Shown piece after piece: positions 7,343-16,946 of a stretch of DNA of 64,000 nucleotides (the stretch's first letter is position 1; every line of letters begins with the position of its first letter). The stretch comes from Muribaculaceae bacterium (GTDB lineage Bacteria > Bacteroidota > Bacteroidia > Bacteroidales > Muribaculaceae), in the NCBI GenBank assembly GCA_017626045.1, contig JAGAJP010000049.1, positions 1 through 64,000 of the forward strand, written 5' to 3'. The position numbers and the translations under genes were made by a program. The notes under the pieces are model-generated. The model made no database searches. It worked only from the letters and a program-made list of their open reading frames with translations, and was not told the origin of the DNA.

Positions 7343-10300
7343 ACCTTTTTCTTCAGTTTATAGATTGCCACAAAGAAGAATGGCACAAACACTATGCCCA
7401 CCGTGATTGCCACCAGCATTCCAAAAAACACTCCCGTGCCTATATCGCGTCGTGCTGCCGCGCCGGGTCCGCTGGCGAAAAGCAACGGCAGAAGCCCAAG
7501 CATGAACGCCAGAGATGTCATCACTATGGGCCGGAACCGCAGGCGAGCTGCTGTCAGGGCGGCTTGAACCGGATCCGCTCCCTTGTCTACCTCTTCCTTG
7601 GCAAACTCCACTATCAGGATGGCGTTTTTCGCCACAAGCCCGATTAGCATCACAAGCCCGATCTGGAAATAGATATTGTTTTCAAGTCCGCATATCCATA
7701 TACCGAGATACGCTCCTACTCCCGCCACCGGCAGAGACAGTATCACCGCCATTGGCACGCTCCAGCTCTCGTATTGGGCGGCAAGAAACAGAAACACAAA
7801 CAGAAGTGCAAGCCCCAGAACCATCCCTGTGTTGCCGCTCTCATGCTTCTGCTGGTAGGAGAGTCCGCTCCATTCAACTCCTATATTCGACGGCAGACGC
7901 TCGCTTACTATTCTCGTGAGTGCGTCCATCGCCTCGCCGGTGCTGTAGCCATGCGCCGCCTCTCCCGATATCGTGGCGGAGTTAAACATGTTGAACCTTC
8001 CGATGGTGCCGGGTCCCGTAGTGAACCGTGAGGTGCCGAGCGACGAGATCGGAACCATCGAGCCGTTGCCGCCGCGCACGAAGAAGAGGTTGATGTTCTC
8101 CTTGTTGGTCCGGTAGGGAGCGTCTGCCTGGATGTAGACCCGGTAGATGCGGTTAAACATATTGAAGTCATTCACATATATCGACCCCGTGAACGCTTTC
8201 ATCGTAGAGAACACGTCGCTCACCGGAATCCCCTGCATCATCGCTCGGTCGCGGTCAACATCGAAATAAAGCTGCGGTATATCCGCCTGCATCGATGAGG
8301 AGAGGCTGGCGATTGCAGGAGACATGGAGGCGTAATGGCGCAGGGTGTCTACGGCTTGCTGAAGGTCGGCGTAGGTGGCGTCGGAGCGCGCCTCAAGCAC
8401 CATCTCGAAGCCTCCCGATGTGCCGAGGCCCGGTATGATGGCGGGCGTGAAGATATATACCTTGCTCTCCGGGTATTTTGACAGTTCCTCCCGGATTCTC
8501 TCGCGAACTTCCGATATGTTTCCCGACTTCCGCTCACCCCACGGCTTGAGAATCACCGTGAGTTGCGCGTGCGCCTGGTTCGTGCCCACCCGGGGCGACG
8601 AGCCGGTGACGTTGAGCACATATTCCACGTCCGGATCAGCCAGTAGATACTCCATTGCCCTGTCTGTCACCTCGCGACTTCGCTCTATCGTGGCGCCCTC
8701 GGGAAGCTCAAGCTCCACTGTGAAGTAGCCCTGGTCTTCCTGCGACATGAAGCTGCTCGGCACAAACGTGTTCATTAGCCAGATGAATACCAGCGCGAGT
8801 ACGAACGCCGTGTACATCCTTTTCGGATGGCGTAGCACTCTCGATATTGACCTGCCGTAAAACTTGTTGCCCTTGTTGAGCCATATATTGATGAGCCTGA
8901 ACAGTTTGACTTTCTTTTTGCCCGATGCGGGACGTAACAGCTTGGCGCACATCACAGGCGACAGCGTGAGAGCCACTATCGTGGAGATGATCACGGACAC
9001 TGCTATCGTGATGGTAAACTGCCTGTAGAGCTGCCCCGTGATGCCCGGCAAGAAACTAACCGGGACGAACACTGCGCAGAGCACCAGCGAGATGGCGATC
9101 AGGGCGCTTCCTAAGTTTGACATGGCTTTCTCTGTCGCCTCGTATGGTGTCAGGTGCTCCTTGTTCATTATCCGGTCTACGTTTTCCACAACCACGATAG
9201 CGTCGTCTACCACGATGCCGATGGCAAGTATCAGACCAAGGAGTGTCAGCATATTGAGCGAGAAGCCGAACATAAGCATGACTCCAAACGTGCCTACAAG
9301 CGATATCGGGACCGCTATCACCGGAATCAGCGTGGCTCGCCAGTTCTGAAGCGACAGGAATACCACCAATATCACAAGCGCGAGTGCCTCGAAGAAGGTC
9401 CGGTACACATGGTGGATAGACTCTGAGATATAGGTGGTCATGTCAAACGGAATGTCATAGCTTATCCCTTCCGGAAAGTTGCGCGCTATGTTTTTCATCT
9501 CCGCCTTCACGGCGTCTGCAACTTCCATGGCGTTGGCGCCGGGAAGCATGTTCAGGTTGAGCACCGCCGCATTCCCGCCGTTGATGCCGCTCTCGGTGGC
9601 ATAGCTCGATGCCTCGAGCGACACCCGGGCCACATCCTTGAGCCTTATCACCGACCCGTCGGGATTCGCTCGGAGCACTATGTCTTCAAATTCCGCGACC
9701 GACGACAGGCGTCCGCGCGCGATGATGGGCATGGTGATGTCTACATCGGTTGCCGGTGCCTGTCCAAGCGCTCCTGCCGCCGACTCGCGGTTCTGGTCCT
9801 TGAGCGCTGTCTGGATGTCCTTGACGGTTATGCCGAGGTCCGCGAGCTTGTCCGGCTGAACCCATATCTGCATAGCATAGTAGCGGCTGCCTACTGACCC
9901 GAGACTGCCTACTCCGGGTATTCGCCGAAGCGGGTCTACCACGTTGAGGGTGGTGTAGTTGCTGAGATATACCTCGTCAAACTTCGGGTCGTTGCTCTGT
10001 ATGGTGATGGTCATTAGCCGGTTGGCGGTCTCTTTTGCCACTGTTATGCCGTTCTGCACCACTTCTGCCGGAAGTCTCGACTCCGCCTTCTTCACACGGT
10101 TCTGCACATCCACCGCAGCCAGTTCAGGATCGGTGTCGATGTCAAACGTGATGAGAGCTGAGAACCCTCCCGAGTTGGAACTTGTCGACGACATATAGAT
10201 CATGCCCGGAGTGCCGTTGAGTTCCTGTTCTATCGGAGTGGCGACAGCCTGGGTCACCGTTGATGCGTCGGCGCCGGGATACGACGCGCTTACTCTCACT

Positions 10301-10428
10301 ACCGGTGGCACTATCTGTGGATACTGGTCAATCGGAAGAAGCATCAGTCCGATGATGCCGATGATGAAGATCACCACCGATATCACGATGGAGAATACCG
10401 GATGGCTCAGAAAAAAATTCTTTTTCAT
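7339..10428 (-). CDS. RND multidrug efflux permease (HAE1/AcrB family)
   Basis: At 1029 residues it matches full-length AcrB-type pumps. It has twelve predicted transmembrane helices and two large periplasmic loops. The proton relay is conserved: GIVVDDAIVVVENVDR carries the paired Asp of TM4, and LVAKNAILIVEFAKEE carries the TM10 Lys. The early PIDQYPQIVPPVVRVSASYPGA segment is typical of HAE1 porter domains. The pump exports amphipathic compounds using the proton gradient. It lies 3 nt from the adaptor gene stop and overlaps the outer-membrane factor gene, so all three are one operon. Confidence 0.95.
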   Translation of the reverse strand: MKKNFFLSHPVFSIVISVVIFIIGIIGLMLLPIDQYPQIVPPVVRVSASYPGADASTVTQAVATPIEQELNGTPGMIYMSSTSSNSGGFSALITFDIDTDPELAAVDVQNRVKKAESRLPAEVVQNGITVAKETANRLMTITIQSNDPKFDEVYLSNYTTLNVVDPLRRIPGVGSLGSVGSRYYAMQIWVQPDKLADLGITVKDIQTALKDQNRESAAGALGQAPATDVDITMPIIARGRLSSVAEFEDIVLRANPDGSVIRLKDVARVSLEASSYATESGINGGNAAVLNLNMLPGANAMEVADAVKAEMKNIARNFPEGISYDIPFDMTTYISESIHHVYRTFFEALALVILVVFLSLQNWRATLIPVIAVPISLVGTFGVMLMFGFSLNMLTLLGLILAIGIVVDDAIVVVENVDRIMNKEHLTPYEATEKAMSNLGSALIAISLVLCAVFVPVSFLPGITGQLYRQFTITIAVSVIISTIVALTLSPVMCAKLLRPASGKKKVKLFRLINIWLNKGNKFYGRSISRVLRHPKRMYTAFVLALVFIWLMNTFVPSSFMSQEDQGYFTVELELPEGATIERSREVTDRAMEYLLADPDVEYVLNVTGSSPRVGTNQAHAQLTVILKPWGERKSGNISEVRERIREELSKYPESKVYIFTPAIIPGLGTSGGFEMVLEARSDATYADLQQAVDTLRHYASMSPAIASLSSSMQADIPQLYFDVDRDRAMMQGIPVSDVFSTMKAFTGSIYVNDFNMFNRIYRVYIQADAPYRTNKENINLFFVRGGNGSMVPISSLGTSRFTTGPGTIGRFNMFNSATISGEAAHGYSTGEAMDALTRIVSERLPSNIGVEWSGLSYQQKHESGNTGMVLGLALLFVFLFLAAQYESWSVPMAVILSLPVAGVGAYLGIWICGLENNIYFQIGLVMLIGLVAKNAILIVEFAKEEVDKGADPVQAALTAARLRFRPIVMTSLAFMLGLLPLLFASGPGAAARRDIGTGVFFGMLVAITVGIVFVPFFFVAIYKLKKKV

Positions 10429-10431
10429 GCG

Positions 10432-11691
10432 TCAGTCCTCCTTCTTTTTAGTCTTCGGTGTGGCTTTCCCTTCCTTTGCGGGTGATGTTGTGGGATTCAC
10501 CTTTATTCCGTGCGACAGTTTGTGATAACCTTCCGTAACTATGCGTTCCCCTTTCACGAGTCCGCGCTCTATCAGTGTCAGGTTGCCGCTCTCAGGGCCG
10601 ACCTCGACAAATCGCTTTTCCACCAGACTGTCCGGACGCACCACATACACGAATGCGCCTCCCTTCTCGATCACTATAGCCTTGGTAGGTATTTCGATGG
10701 CGTTCTTTCTCACGTCAAGAAGCACTTTAACCTTCGTAAACTCGCCCGGCAGCAGCTGGCGGTCCGGGTTGGGCATCTCCGCCCTGACCGAGAACGTGCC
10801 GGTCTTGGGGTCTACCTGAGGGTCGGCGAAGTCTACAAGTCCTTTATATGGATATTCCGATCCGTCGGCAAGTGTGATGGTTACGTATGACTGCAGTTTC
10901 TGTTTGCCGTCGCTCATATCGCTCCCGCTGATTGCCACATTCCGGTCTTTGCTCCGTAGATAGTCGAGGGCTGTCATTGAGAAGTCGACCCGTACAGTGT
11001 CGCTCTTGACCACTGTGGCGAGCAGTGACTTCCCCGCCGACGGTCCCACAAGAGTGCCGATATCCGCTACTCTTTCCGATATATAGCCGGAAATGGGGGA
11101 TGTCACCCGAGTATAACCCATCGTAAGCTCTGCTTGAGTCAGGTCAGCCTCGCATACGGTTACTTCGGCATTGGCGCTCTCCGCAGCAGCCTCCGCGTTG
11201 TCGAGGTCGAGTTGCGATGCCGCCTTTTGCTCGTAGAGGGGCCTGATTCGCTTCAGGTCTCGGTCTGCTTTCCGTGCCTGGGCGCGCGCCTTGTTGAGTT
11301 GCGCACGGGCGCGGTTGACGTGTGCGTTATATAGCTTGGGGTCTATCACAAACAGTGTCTGCCCCTTCTCTATGTATGAGCCCTCCTTGAAGAGCATTTT
11401 CTCAAGATATCCTTCCACGCGGGCGTGAACCTCCACAAACTGCTGGGCGCGGATTCTGCCGACATACTCGCCGTAGATGCTCACGTCGGTGGTGTCAACC
11501 GCCGCCACTTCCACTATCGGCAGCGGCGCCTCCTGATGCCGCGGCTTCGACAGAAAATAGATTCCTGCCGCCACTATGAGCACAAGAAGACTCAGCACAA
11601 GCCATTTCTTTTTGCCTGCGAGTAGTAGATGTCTTATTTTCCAGCCAATATGGTACGCTTGTTTTTTAACTTTAGTGAAATCTCTTTTCAT
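10432..11691 (-). CDS. RND efflux periplasmic adaptor (AcrA-type membrane fusion protein)
   Basis: From the ATG at 11691 (MKRDFTKVKK) the protein has 419 residues; a longer reading from 11748 adds 19 unlikely residues. An N-terminal membrane anchor (WLVLSLLVLIVAAGIYFL) is followed by the lipoyl half (VEVHARVEGYLEKMLF), a coiled-coil hairpin rich in Ala/Arg (NKARAQARKADRDLKRI), the second lipoyl half (TRVTSPISGYI) and beta-barrel segments. A Lys-rich tail ends it. It is the first gene of the operon and links the pump to the outer-membrane channel. The 5' untranslated region holds a GGTGC/GCACC inverted repeat at 11725-11740, a possible operator. Confidence 0.92.
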   Translation of the reverse strand: MKRDFTKVKKQAYHIGWKIRHLLLAGKKKWLVLSLLVLIVAAGIYFLSKPRHQEAPLPIVEVAAVDTTDVSIYGEYVGRIRAQQFVEVHARVEGYLEKMLFKEGSYIEKGQTLFVIDPKLYNAHVNRARAQLNKARAQARKADRDLKRIRPLYEQKAASQLDLDNAEAAAESANAEVTVCEADLTQAELTMGYTRVTSPISGYISERVADIGTLVGPSAGKSLLATVVKSDTVRVDFSMTALDYLRSKDRNVAISGSDMSDGKQKLQSYVTITLADGSEYPYKGLVDFADPQVDPKTGTFSVRAEMPNPDRQLLPGEFTKVKVLLDVRKNAIEIPTKAIVIEKGGAFVYVVRPDSLVEKRFVEVGPESGNLTLIERGLVKGERIVTEGYHKLSHGIKVNPTTSPAKEGKATPKTKKKED

Positions 11692-11724
11692 TGCTATTGA
11701 ATGTATTTCGGTGGTATTATTTAT

Positions 11725-11740
11725 GGTGCTTGACTGCACC
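11725..11740. promoter_or_regulatory. Small inverted repeat upstream of the RND operon
   Basis: GGTGC at 11725-11729 and GCACC at 11736-11740, about 35-50 nt upstream of the adaptor ATG at 11691. Short palindromes at this position are common repressor sites for efflux operons. No regulator gene is adjacent, so this is tentative. Confidence 0.25.
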
Positions 11741-11806
11741 ACGAGCAAATATGACTCTTGTATAACAAGCGATTATTTTCAAAGGTTCATTGACCGACTC
11801 ATATCG

Positions 11807-12187
11807 TTACGATATGAAGTTGCGTCCTATCCACCACGCAATTATGGCAACACCTATGGCATAGATTGTGGCGCTGCGGTGCACCTTCGCGTAGAGTGCC
11901 GCATGTCGCTCTCTGGTCAGTTCGAGCCACATCAGGAAGCCCGCGACAGGTATCATGCATAATCCAAAGGCGTTGGATTTCCATGCGCTCGCAATGTCGC
12001 CATGTGCGAGCGCGTGAAGCATCCGCTGTGTGCCGCATCCCGGACAGTCTGTTCCCGTGAGTGTTTTCCATAGACATCGCGGCATCCATCCCGACTCAGC
12101 GGGGTCAAAAAGATAATATACTGTCATGGCGCCGGCAATCACTGCCACCGCCACGATTATAATTGCAGTCTTCCCCCTTGCTCCCAT
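11807..12187 (-). CDS. DUF2752 family membrane protein
   Basis: The 126-residue protein has three membrane segments: an N-terminal one, one after the conserved cysteine motif, and one at the C-terminus. The family hallmark is TDCPGCGTQRMLHALAHGD at residues ~50-68, with a CPxCG pair that could bind metal or be redox active. Biochemical function is not established. It lies 12 nt after an FtsX-like permease gene in the same leftward run, suggesting a link to that transporter. Confidence 0.8.
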   Translation of the reverse strand: MGARGKTAIIIVAVAVIAGAMTVYYLFDPAESGWMPRCLWKTLTGTDCPGCGTQRMLHALAHGDIASAWKSNAFGLCMIPVAGFLMWLELTRERHAALYAKVHRSATIYAIGVAIIAWWIGRNFIS

Positions 12188-12199
12188 CGTTGTCTCTGA

Positions 12200-13396
12200 C
12201 TATGAATTGAACGTGAGGCAGTTCCTTACTTTCTTGCCTACTGCAGCAACATTGACTACAACCACGACGGCGGTAAGCGCCAGCCCTGTGACGGCTCCCC
12301 ATAGCAGACCGTGTCCCCCTCCTCCCAAGCCTTCTATCGCCGGGAGGTAATATCCGCGCAAGGCGGCGAGTGCAGCCATCGCGGCAACGAATGCAGCGCC
12401 GCAGCCGGCAATGATAATCTGCCGGTAGGGTGCCCCTACTTGCCGCAATGGAGTTCCAAGCATCAGCAGTCGGTGTATTGTATTGCGGTTTTTCTCCATC
12501 AGAAGAGACACCGAGAGCATCAGTACAAACAGCGACAGAAGTGTGATGACCGCTCCGATAGCTATCACGGTGCCGGTCACTGTCTTAAGCAGAAATGCCG
12601 CCGAACTGCCGGTCTTGTCGCCGGCTACCTCCCAGCGGTGAGCGTCAAGAAACTCCCCGATTGCAACGTCGCCGGGCGACGATACATCCACTATCAGCCG
12701 TGAAGGTGCCAACTCTGATCCCGTGCCGAGTCGTGAATTGGCATATCTCATGAAACTTTCGGGCACAAGCACTGTATTGATTCTGTTGCTGAATCCCACT
12801 ATTCTGCCTGTCAGCCGCATATTGCGCTCCCCGTCTTCGCTCCTTAGGTAGAGCTGCAGGGGGATTCCCGATATCAGCTGCTCGCTGAGCTGGGGCAGAC
12901 CCGCCGAGCCGGCGAATCCGAAGTTGTAGAGTGTAAGATAGTCTTTTGAGATAATCAGGGGCACTGTGGTGTCTCCTTCTCCATAGTGCCAGTCGCTCCC
13001 GCCTCCGTCTACAAATCCGTCAGGTACTGACTCGAAAAACATTGCGGTCTCCATTCCTCGCCCTCCGTGGCTCACCGACGCATATACCCGGAAATCCGAT
13101 GCCATGAATGCTCCCGTGCGTCTTACCCACGGTTGACCTTCAAGTTCCGATATTTCCTCTGCTGTAAAACGGCCTGCTTCGTTGCCGCCGAGGGTGTTGG
13201 CAGACGTTACTTTCTTGTTGATCACCATTACGTCGGAGCGTACGAAACTCTCCGTGTCTGTCCATATCGAACGGGAATCTACATAAAATGTAACGGCTCC
13301 CGCCACTATCAGGAGCCCGATGAAGTTGGAGAGGGCGAATCCGGCGATCCTTCCTCCCGATATGTTCTTCCTCAGAAGTTTGTCTGTCAGTCTCAT
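12200..13396 (-). CDS. FtsX-like ABC transporter permease
   Basis: The 398-residue protein has an N-terminal transmembrane helix (GFALSNFIGLLIVAGAVTFYV), a large extracytoplasmic domain of ~200 residues, and three C-terminal helices separated by a cytoplasmic loop (NTIHRLLMLGTPLRQVGAPYR), the MacB/FtsX topology. Such permeases usually do mechanotransmission or lipoprotein work instead of classical import. Its start overlaps the stop of the upstream ATPase gene by one base (TGATG-type coupling at 13396). The N-terminus has the MRLTDKLLRKNIS amphipathic start seen in Bacteroidota homologues. Confidence 0.75.
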   Translation of the reverse strand: MRLTDKLLRKNISGGRIAGFALSNFIGLLIVAGAVTFYVDSRSIWTDTESFVRSDVMVINKKVTSANTLGGNEAGRFTAEEISELEGQPWVRRTGAFMASDFRVYASVSHGGRGMETAMFFESVPDGFVDGGGSDWHYGEGDTTVPLIISKDYLTLYNFGFAGSAGLPQLSEQLISGIPLQLYLRSEDGERNMRLTGRIVGFSNRINTVLVPESFMRYANSRLGTGSELAPSRLIVDVSSPGDVAIGEFLDAHRWEVAGDKTGSSAAFLLKTVTGTVIAIGAVITLLSLFVLMLSVSLLMEKNRNTIHRLLMLGTPLRQVGAPYRQIIIAGCGAAFVAAMAALAALRGYYLPAIEGLGGGGHGLLWGAVTGLALTAVVVVVNVAAVGKKVRNCLTFNS

Positions 13397-14052
13397 CAGA
13401 GTTTTAGTTTTGTCGCGTTTTCTATCAGCAGCGGGTTTCCTACCGAGAAGGTTATGATGGCGGCTCCCTTGCGCTGCGCGTCTTCCTCGACTATTCTCGC
13501 CGCTATCAGGTTGTTGGCCTCGTCAAGGTGACTTACCGGCTCGTCGAGAAGAATGAAGTCGTATGGCTGGCATAGACTCCTTATCAGCGCAACCCTTTGC
13601 TGTTGACCTATCGAGAGGCGTCCCGCAGGATAGTCCCGCCGGTTTTCGAGTCCTAACATACTTATCCAGCGTTCCACCATCGCCATGTCGTCAAAACCGC
13701 CCACGTCCGCTTTCAGCCTTATGTTGTCGATGGCTGAGAGTTCAGGGAAAAGTCCAAGTTCCTGGGGCAGATATGCTATCCGGCTCCTGCGGATGTCTTG
13801 CCATCCGTCTATGCTGATGGTGCGGATGTCGGTTTCGTTGAAATATATCGTGCCGGTGTAGTCACGGCGGCTACCGATGATGAACGACGCCAGGCTCGAC
13901 TTGCCGCCTCCGCTCGCCGCCTCAATCAGGTAGCGTCCTCCGCGCTCAATCCGGCAGTCGGTACACCATATCTGAGAAGACGGCATCTCCTCCTGCGCGA
14001 ATACGCGCGGAAGGAGATTGTCGAGAGTTATTGTGTCTATCCTTGAGGTCAT
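13396..14052 (-). CDS. ABC transporter ATP-binding protein with altered H-loop
   Basis: From the ATG at 14052 (MTSRIDTITLDN) it has 218 residues; the longer frame from 14190 runs through the upstream gene and is not used. Visible motifs: Walker A in EAASGGGKSSL, Q-loop in AYLPQELGLF, signature LSIGQQQRVALIRSL (LSIGQ in place of LSGGQ) and Walker B FILLDEPVSHLDE. Where the switch histidine is expected the sequence reads AIITFSVGNP, with no His. It is coupled to the permease that follows and overlaps the DUF4836 gene by ATGA. It probably energises that permease; the missing His may slow or alter hydrolysis. Confidence 0.8.
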   Translation of the reverse strand: MTSRIDTITLDNLLPRVFAQEEMPSSQIWCTDCRIERGGRYLIEAASGGGKSSLASFIIGSRRDYTGTIYFNETDIRTISIDGWQDIRRSRIAYLPQELGLFPELSAIDNIRLKADVGGFDDMAMVERWISMLGLENRRDYPAGRLSIGQQQRVALIRSLCQPYDFILLDEPVSHLDEANNLIAARIVEEDAQRKGAAIITFSVGNPLLIENATKLKL

Positions 14053-15365
14053 TTCATTACGGCTGTCATTATGGCGTCGACGCCTCCCTCGGTCTCTATT
14101 TCTAACCGCAGGCTTCCTTTGTCTGCCGTCAGGCGTGCCGACGTGGTCATCTCTCTTGCCGGGAAATCGTTGGCTACAAATCCTATCCATGCCCCTTTCA
14201 GTCTTCCTGCGGCATCGGATGAGTATATCTTGCCGGTTACTGCCTCCTCGGAACTCCTTGCCGTGATTATGTTGCCGGCTCGTGTCACGCTCATCCCGAA
14301 GAGATTCTGGATTACGGTCGAGAGTTCTGCGAAATCCTTGCCCGTGGTCTGGATTTTCGCTTCAATGTTTTTCATCCTCGAGTCGCTGACCACTGCAAGC
14401 GTGCCGTCGATCTGCTCAAGGGGCTTCATCGCCTGCGACGCCGAATTTCCCATCATGCTTCCGGCTATGGAGCCTATCTTGTCCATCAGTTTGTCGTCAA
14501 GACCGATAGCGAAATAGAAATCGGCGTTACCTGCAAACGACTTTATCAGTTCGGTGTCGATCTTCTCGGTCGGCAGAAGAAGTTTGGCAGGTTTCATGTC
14601 GGAGTCCAGTGCCATCGCCGTGGCTTTGACGCTTTTCTTTTCGATGTCTGCGTCGCCGGAAAGGTAGGCGAGATCCTCGAACATCAGTGATGCGCCCATT
14701 TTCATGGAGGCGGCTTCGGGAATGCTTCCCATAGCGCGGTTCACGTCTGCCACGTATGCTACTCCCTTTTCTGCATCAAGCAGCACGGGTGCCGCTTTTG
14801 TAGAGGTGAAAGACTGGCGTTCGTTGAGTTTTGAGTAATATTTGATCTGTTCGCTGTCGGGCCTGCCTGTCATGCAGATCCAGAACTGATGGCCAATTAC
14901 AGTGGCTTCTCCTATTATCTTGGCGCCGTTTTCTTCAACCACAGGGTTCGCTGTAGATGTCGAGTCAGCGGGGTTGCGCTCGCTTAAATATGAGATGAAT
15001 TTGTCAGGATCGTTGAGAAGTCCGGTGATATATGATCTTGCTGCCGAGAAATACACTATCGACGTGATGGAGATTCCGGTCTTGCCGTCGCATAGGTCCT
15101 TGATGGTCTGCCTGTCTTCAGCTTTTATCGACTTGCTTTCATCCAGATATTTCTGAAGCTCTTTCGATAGTTTTACGCTGTTTCCGTCGGTGGAGCAGCC
15201 GAGTTTGTCGAGGATGCGCTCCATATTGACCACTACTACGGAAGAGGCGTCGGCCGGCACCGTGTTGAGCAGTGAGTCGGCATCGTTGTTCTTGCTCTTT
15301 GAGCATCCTGCCGCCATGGCGATTATCATCGCCATGAGCATTATATACCGCACTGTTGTTTTCAT
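14049..15365 (-). CDS. DUF4836 family lipoprotein
   Basis: The 438-residue product has a lipoprotein signal with the lipobox MAAGC near residue 20, so it is exported and lipidated. The rest is a soluble domain beginning DSLLNTVPADASSVVVVNM, the usual DUF4836 start, with alternating beta strands and helices to the end. Function is unknown. It sits between ribH and an ABC ATPase/permease pair, overlapping the ATPase gene by 4 bp. That coupling suggests it is the surface or periplasmic partner of the FtsX-like transporter, an inference from gene order. Confidence 0.8.
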   Translation of the reverse strand: MKTTVRYIMLMAMIIAMAAGCSKSKNNDADSLLNTVPADASSVVVVNMERILDKLGCSTDGNSVKLSKELQKYLDESKSIKAEDRQTIKDLCDGKTGISITSIVYFSAARSYITGLLNDPDKFISYLSERNPADSTSTANPVVEENGAKIIGEATVIGHQFWICMTGRPDSEQIKYYSKLNERQSFTSTKAAPVLLDAEKGVAYVADVNRAMGSIPEAASMKMGASLMFEDLAYLSGDADIEKKSVKATAMALDSDMKPAKLLLPTEKIDTELIKSFAGNADFYFAIGLDDKLMDKIGSIAGSMMGNSASQAMKPLEQIDGTLAVVSDSRMKNIEAKIQTTGKDFAELSTVIQNLFGMSVTRAGNIITARSSEEAVTGKIYSSDAAGRLKGAWIGFVANDFPAREMTTSARLTADKGSLRLEIETEGGVDAIMTAVMK

Positions 15366-15418
15366 GTTATGTTGGTTTATTATGGTGAATAAATGACGAT
15401 TGGCAGCGTTGGCGGCGG

Positions 15419-15910
15419 CTACATCCTTAGAAATCCGCCCATCGTGATTGCCGCTACCGCAGCTTCCGCTCCCTTGTTGCCTAATTTGCCTCCGGCTCTG
15501 TCAAGTGCCTGCTGCAGGTTGTCTACTGTCAGGACTCCGAAAATCACCGGGGTCTCCCCAAGGCAGTTGAGACGGCAGATGCCGTCGGCTGCCTGCGAGC
15601 AGACATAGTCGAAATGGGGGGTGTCGCCACGGATCACGGTCCCTATGGCGATTACCGCGTTGTATGGCTTGGGATTTTTGATGATGCGTGCTGACGCATA
15701 TACGAGTTCCACTGCGCCCGGCACACTGAACCGGTCGACTTGGTCGGGGCGTAGTCCTGCCTTTTCAAAAACGTCAAGGGCTCCGGCAAGAAGCAGTTCG
15801 TTGACCTGTCTGTTCCAGTCCGCAGTCACTATGGCAATCCTGAAGTTCTCTTTGTCTTTGATCTCGGGTATCTCAAGTTCGTTGCCTTGAGTGTTCAGTA
15901 TTGTTGACAT
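15419..15910 (-). CDS. ribH: 6,7-dimethyl-8-ribityllumazine synthase
   Basis: The 163-residue protein catalyses the penultimate riboflavin step, condensing a ribityl-aminouracil with dihydroxybutanone phosphate. Family motifs are clear: VTADWNRQVNELLLAGALD near residue 30, FSVPGAVELVYASARI, AIGTVIRGDTPHFDYVC with the catalytic His, and GVLTVDNLQQALDRAGG near the end. The size fits the subunit of icosahedral lumazine synthase. It follows the TPR gene by ~60 nt on the same strand; no other riboflavin gene is in the window. Confidence 0.95.
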   Translation of the reverse strand: MSTILNTQGNELEIPEIKDKENFRIAIVTADWNRQVNELLLAGALDVFEKAGLRPDQVDRFSVPGAVELVYASARIIKNPKPYNAVIAIGTVIRGDTPHFDYVCSQAADGICRLNCLGETPVIFGVLTVDNLQQALDRAGGKLGNKGAEAAVAAITMGGFLRM

Positions 15911-15969
15911 TTAGATGCTCTTTCTACTATATCTTTTATTATCTTCGGTGCATGATGCTCCACTACGCG

Positions 15970-16791
15970 TCATTTCCATTTGAAGACGCTGAGCCATGAG
16001 CCCTTCATGTTTTCCTGAAGTTTTATCATCTCTTTCAGGGTCTCTATCTCTTGCTGCAGCTCGGTCTCCTTCAGCGAGATCGCATGCGCCAGAATGGCGT
16101 TCAGAAGCCGTTCGGCGCGGGGACGCATCGACTTGACCCTTATCATGATCTCTGCCATCTCGATGCTCATCTTTATCTCTTTCTTGTTTACTCGTCCTGC
16201 ACGTTTCTTAGATATACGTATTGCTTCCGAGTAGAACTTCATCGCTTCGCGATAGTCGCCGGACGCGGCGAGAAGTTTTCCCGCGTTACACAGCGAGTCT
16301 ACCAGACGTTCCGTTGCCTTTACGATGCCGGAGTTGACCTTCTCGTTGAGCTCGTTTACATGAATCTGCTGAAGGGCAAGCATCTCGAGGGTCTTCTTGC
16401 GGGAGCGGATGATTCTGGTAGACAGTTCCATCGCAAGTATGTGCAGACGTCCGAAGCGGTCCGGATTCTTGCTCACCAACGGGTCGAGGACCTTAAAGAG
16501 GACGTCAAGTTCCTTCTCGCTCCTCTTGTAGTCCTTGAGCATGAAATGAATTTCTGCTATGTCAAACAGAAGGGCTACGAGCAGAGCCTTGAATTCTTCG
16601 TTGTCGTGGGCGGGAAAGTCCCTGAGTCTCTGAAGAGCACCGATCGTGCGCTCAAGCGCCTCCATATACTTCTCCAATCCGAGAAGACGGTTGATCTGCA
16701 CCCGAGATGCCACTACATTGGCGATTACCTCCGCCTCGTGTGATTCCGACGGGAAGGCATCCATCCTGATGGGTATGTCTATCTGGTTCAT
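15970..16791 (-). CDS. Helical TPR-like protein upstream of ribH
   Basis: From the ATG at 16791 (MNQIDIPIRMD) the product has 273 residues. It is nearly all alpha-helical, with repeated 34-residue-like pairs such as YREAMKFYSEAIRISKKRA, matching tetratricopeptide architecture. No signal peptide is evident from this start, so it may be cytoplasmic. TPR proteins scaffold protein complexes; no partner can be named. The TTG-initiated longer form (to 16839) adds residues without homologous look and was not chosen. A TPR gene just before ribH is a familiar Bacteroidota arrangement. Confidence 0.7.
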   Translation of the reverse strand: MNQIDIPIRMDAFPSESHEAEVIANVVASRVQINRLLGLEKYMEALERTIGALQRLRDFPAHDNEEFKALLVALLFDIAEIHFMLKDYKRSEKELDVLFKVLDPLVSKNPDRFGRLHILAMELSTRIIRSRKKTLEMLALQQIHVNELNEKVNSGIVKATERLVDSLCNAGKLLAASGDYREAMKFYSEAIRISKKRAGRVNKKEIKMSIEMAEIMIRVKSMRPRAERLLNAILAHAISLKETELQQEIETLKEMIKLQENMKGSWLSVFKWK

Positions 16792-16946
16792 TTTGAATAA
16801 TTTTTCTTTTGAGTCGTTTAAACAACTTCCTGCTGTCACAAGCGGTTTCTGTGTTTGGGCACTGGCCGCTATTATTATAACAAACGAAACCGTAAATAAT
16901 ATCGTCGCATCTGCGGCTCCGATATTTTAAGGAACGGAGTCTTACG

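Noticed and set aside
16051..16743. 230-residue rightward ORF opposite the TPR gene
   Set aside because: Antisense frame produced by codon bias; it lacks a start context and any motif.
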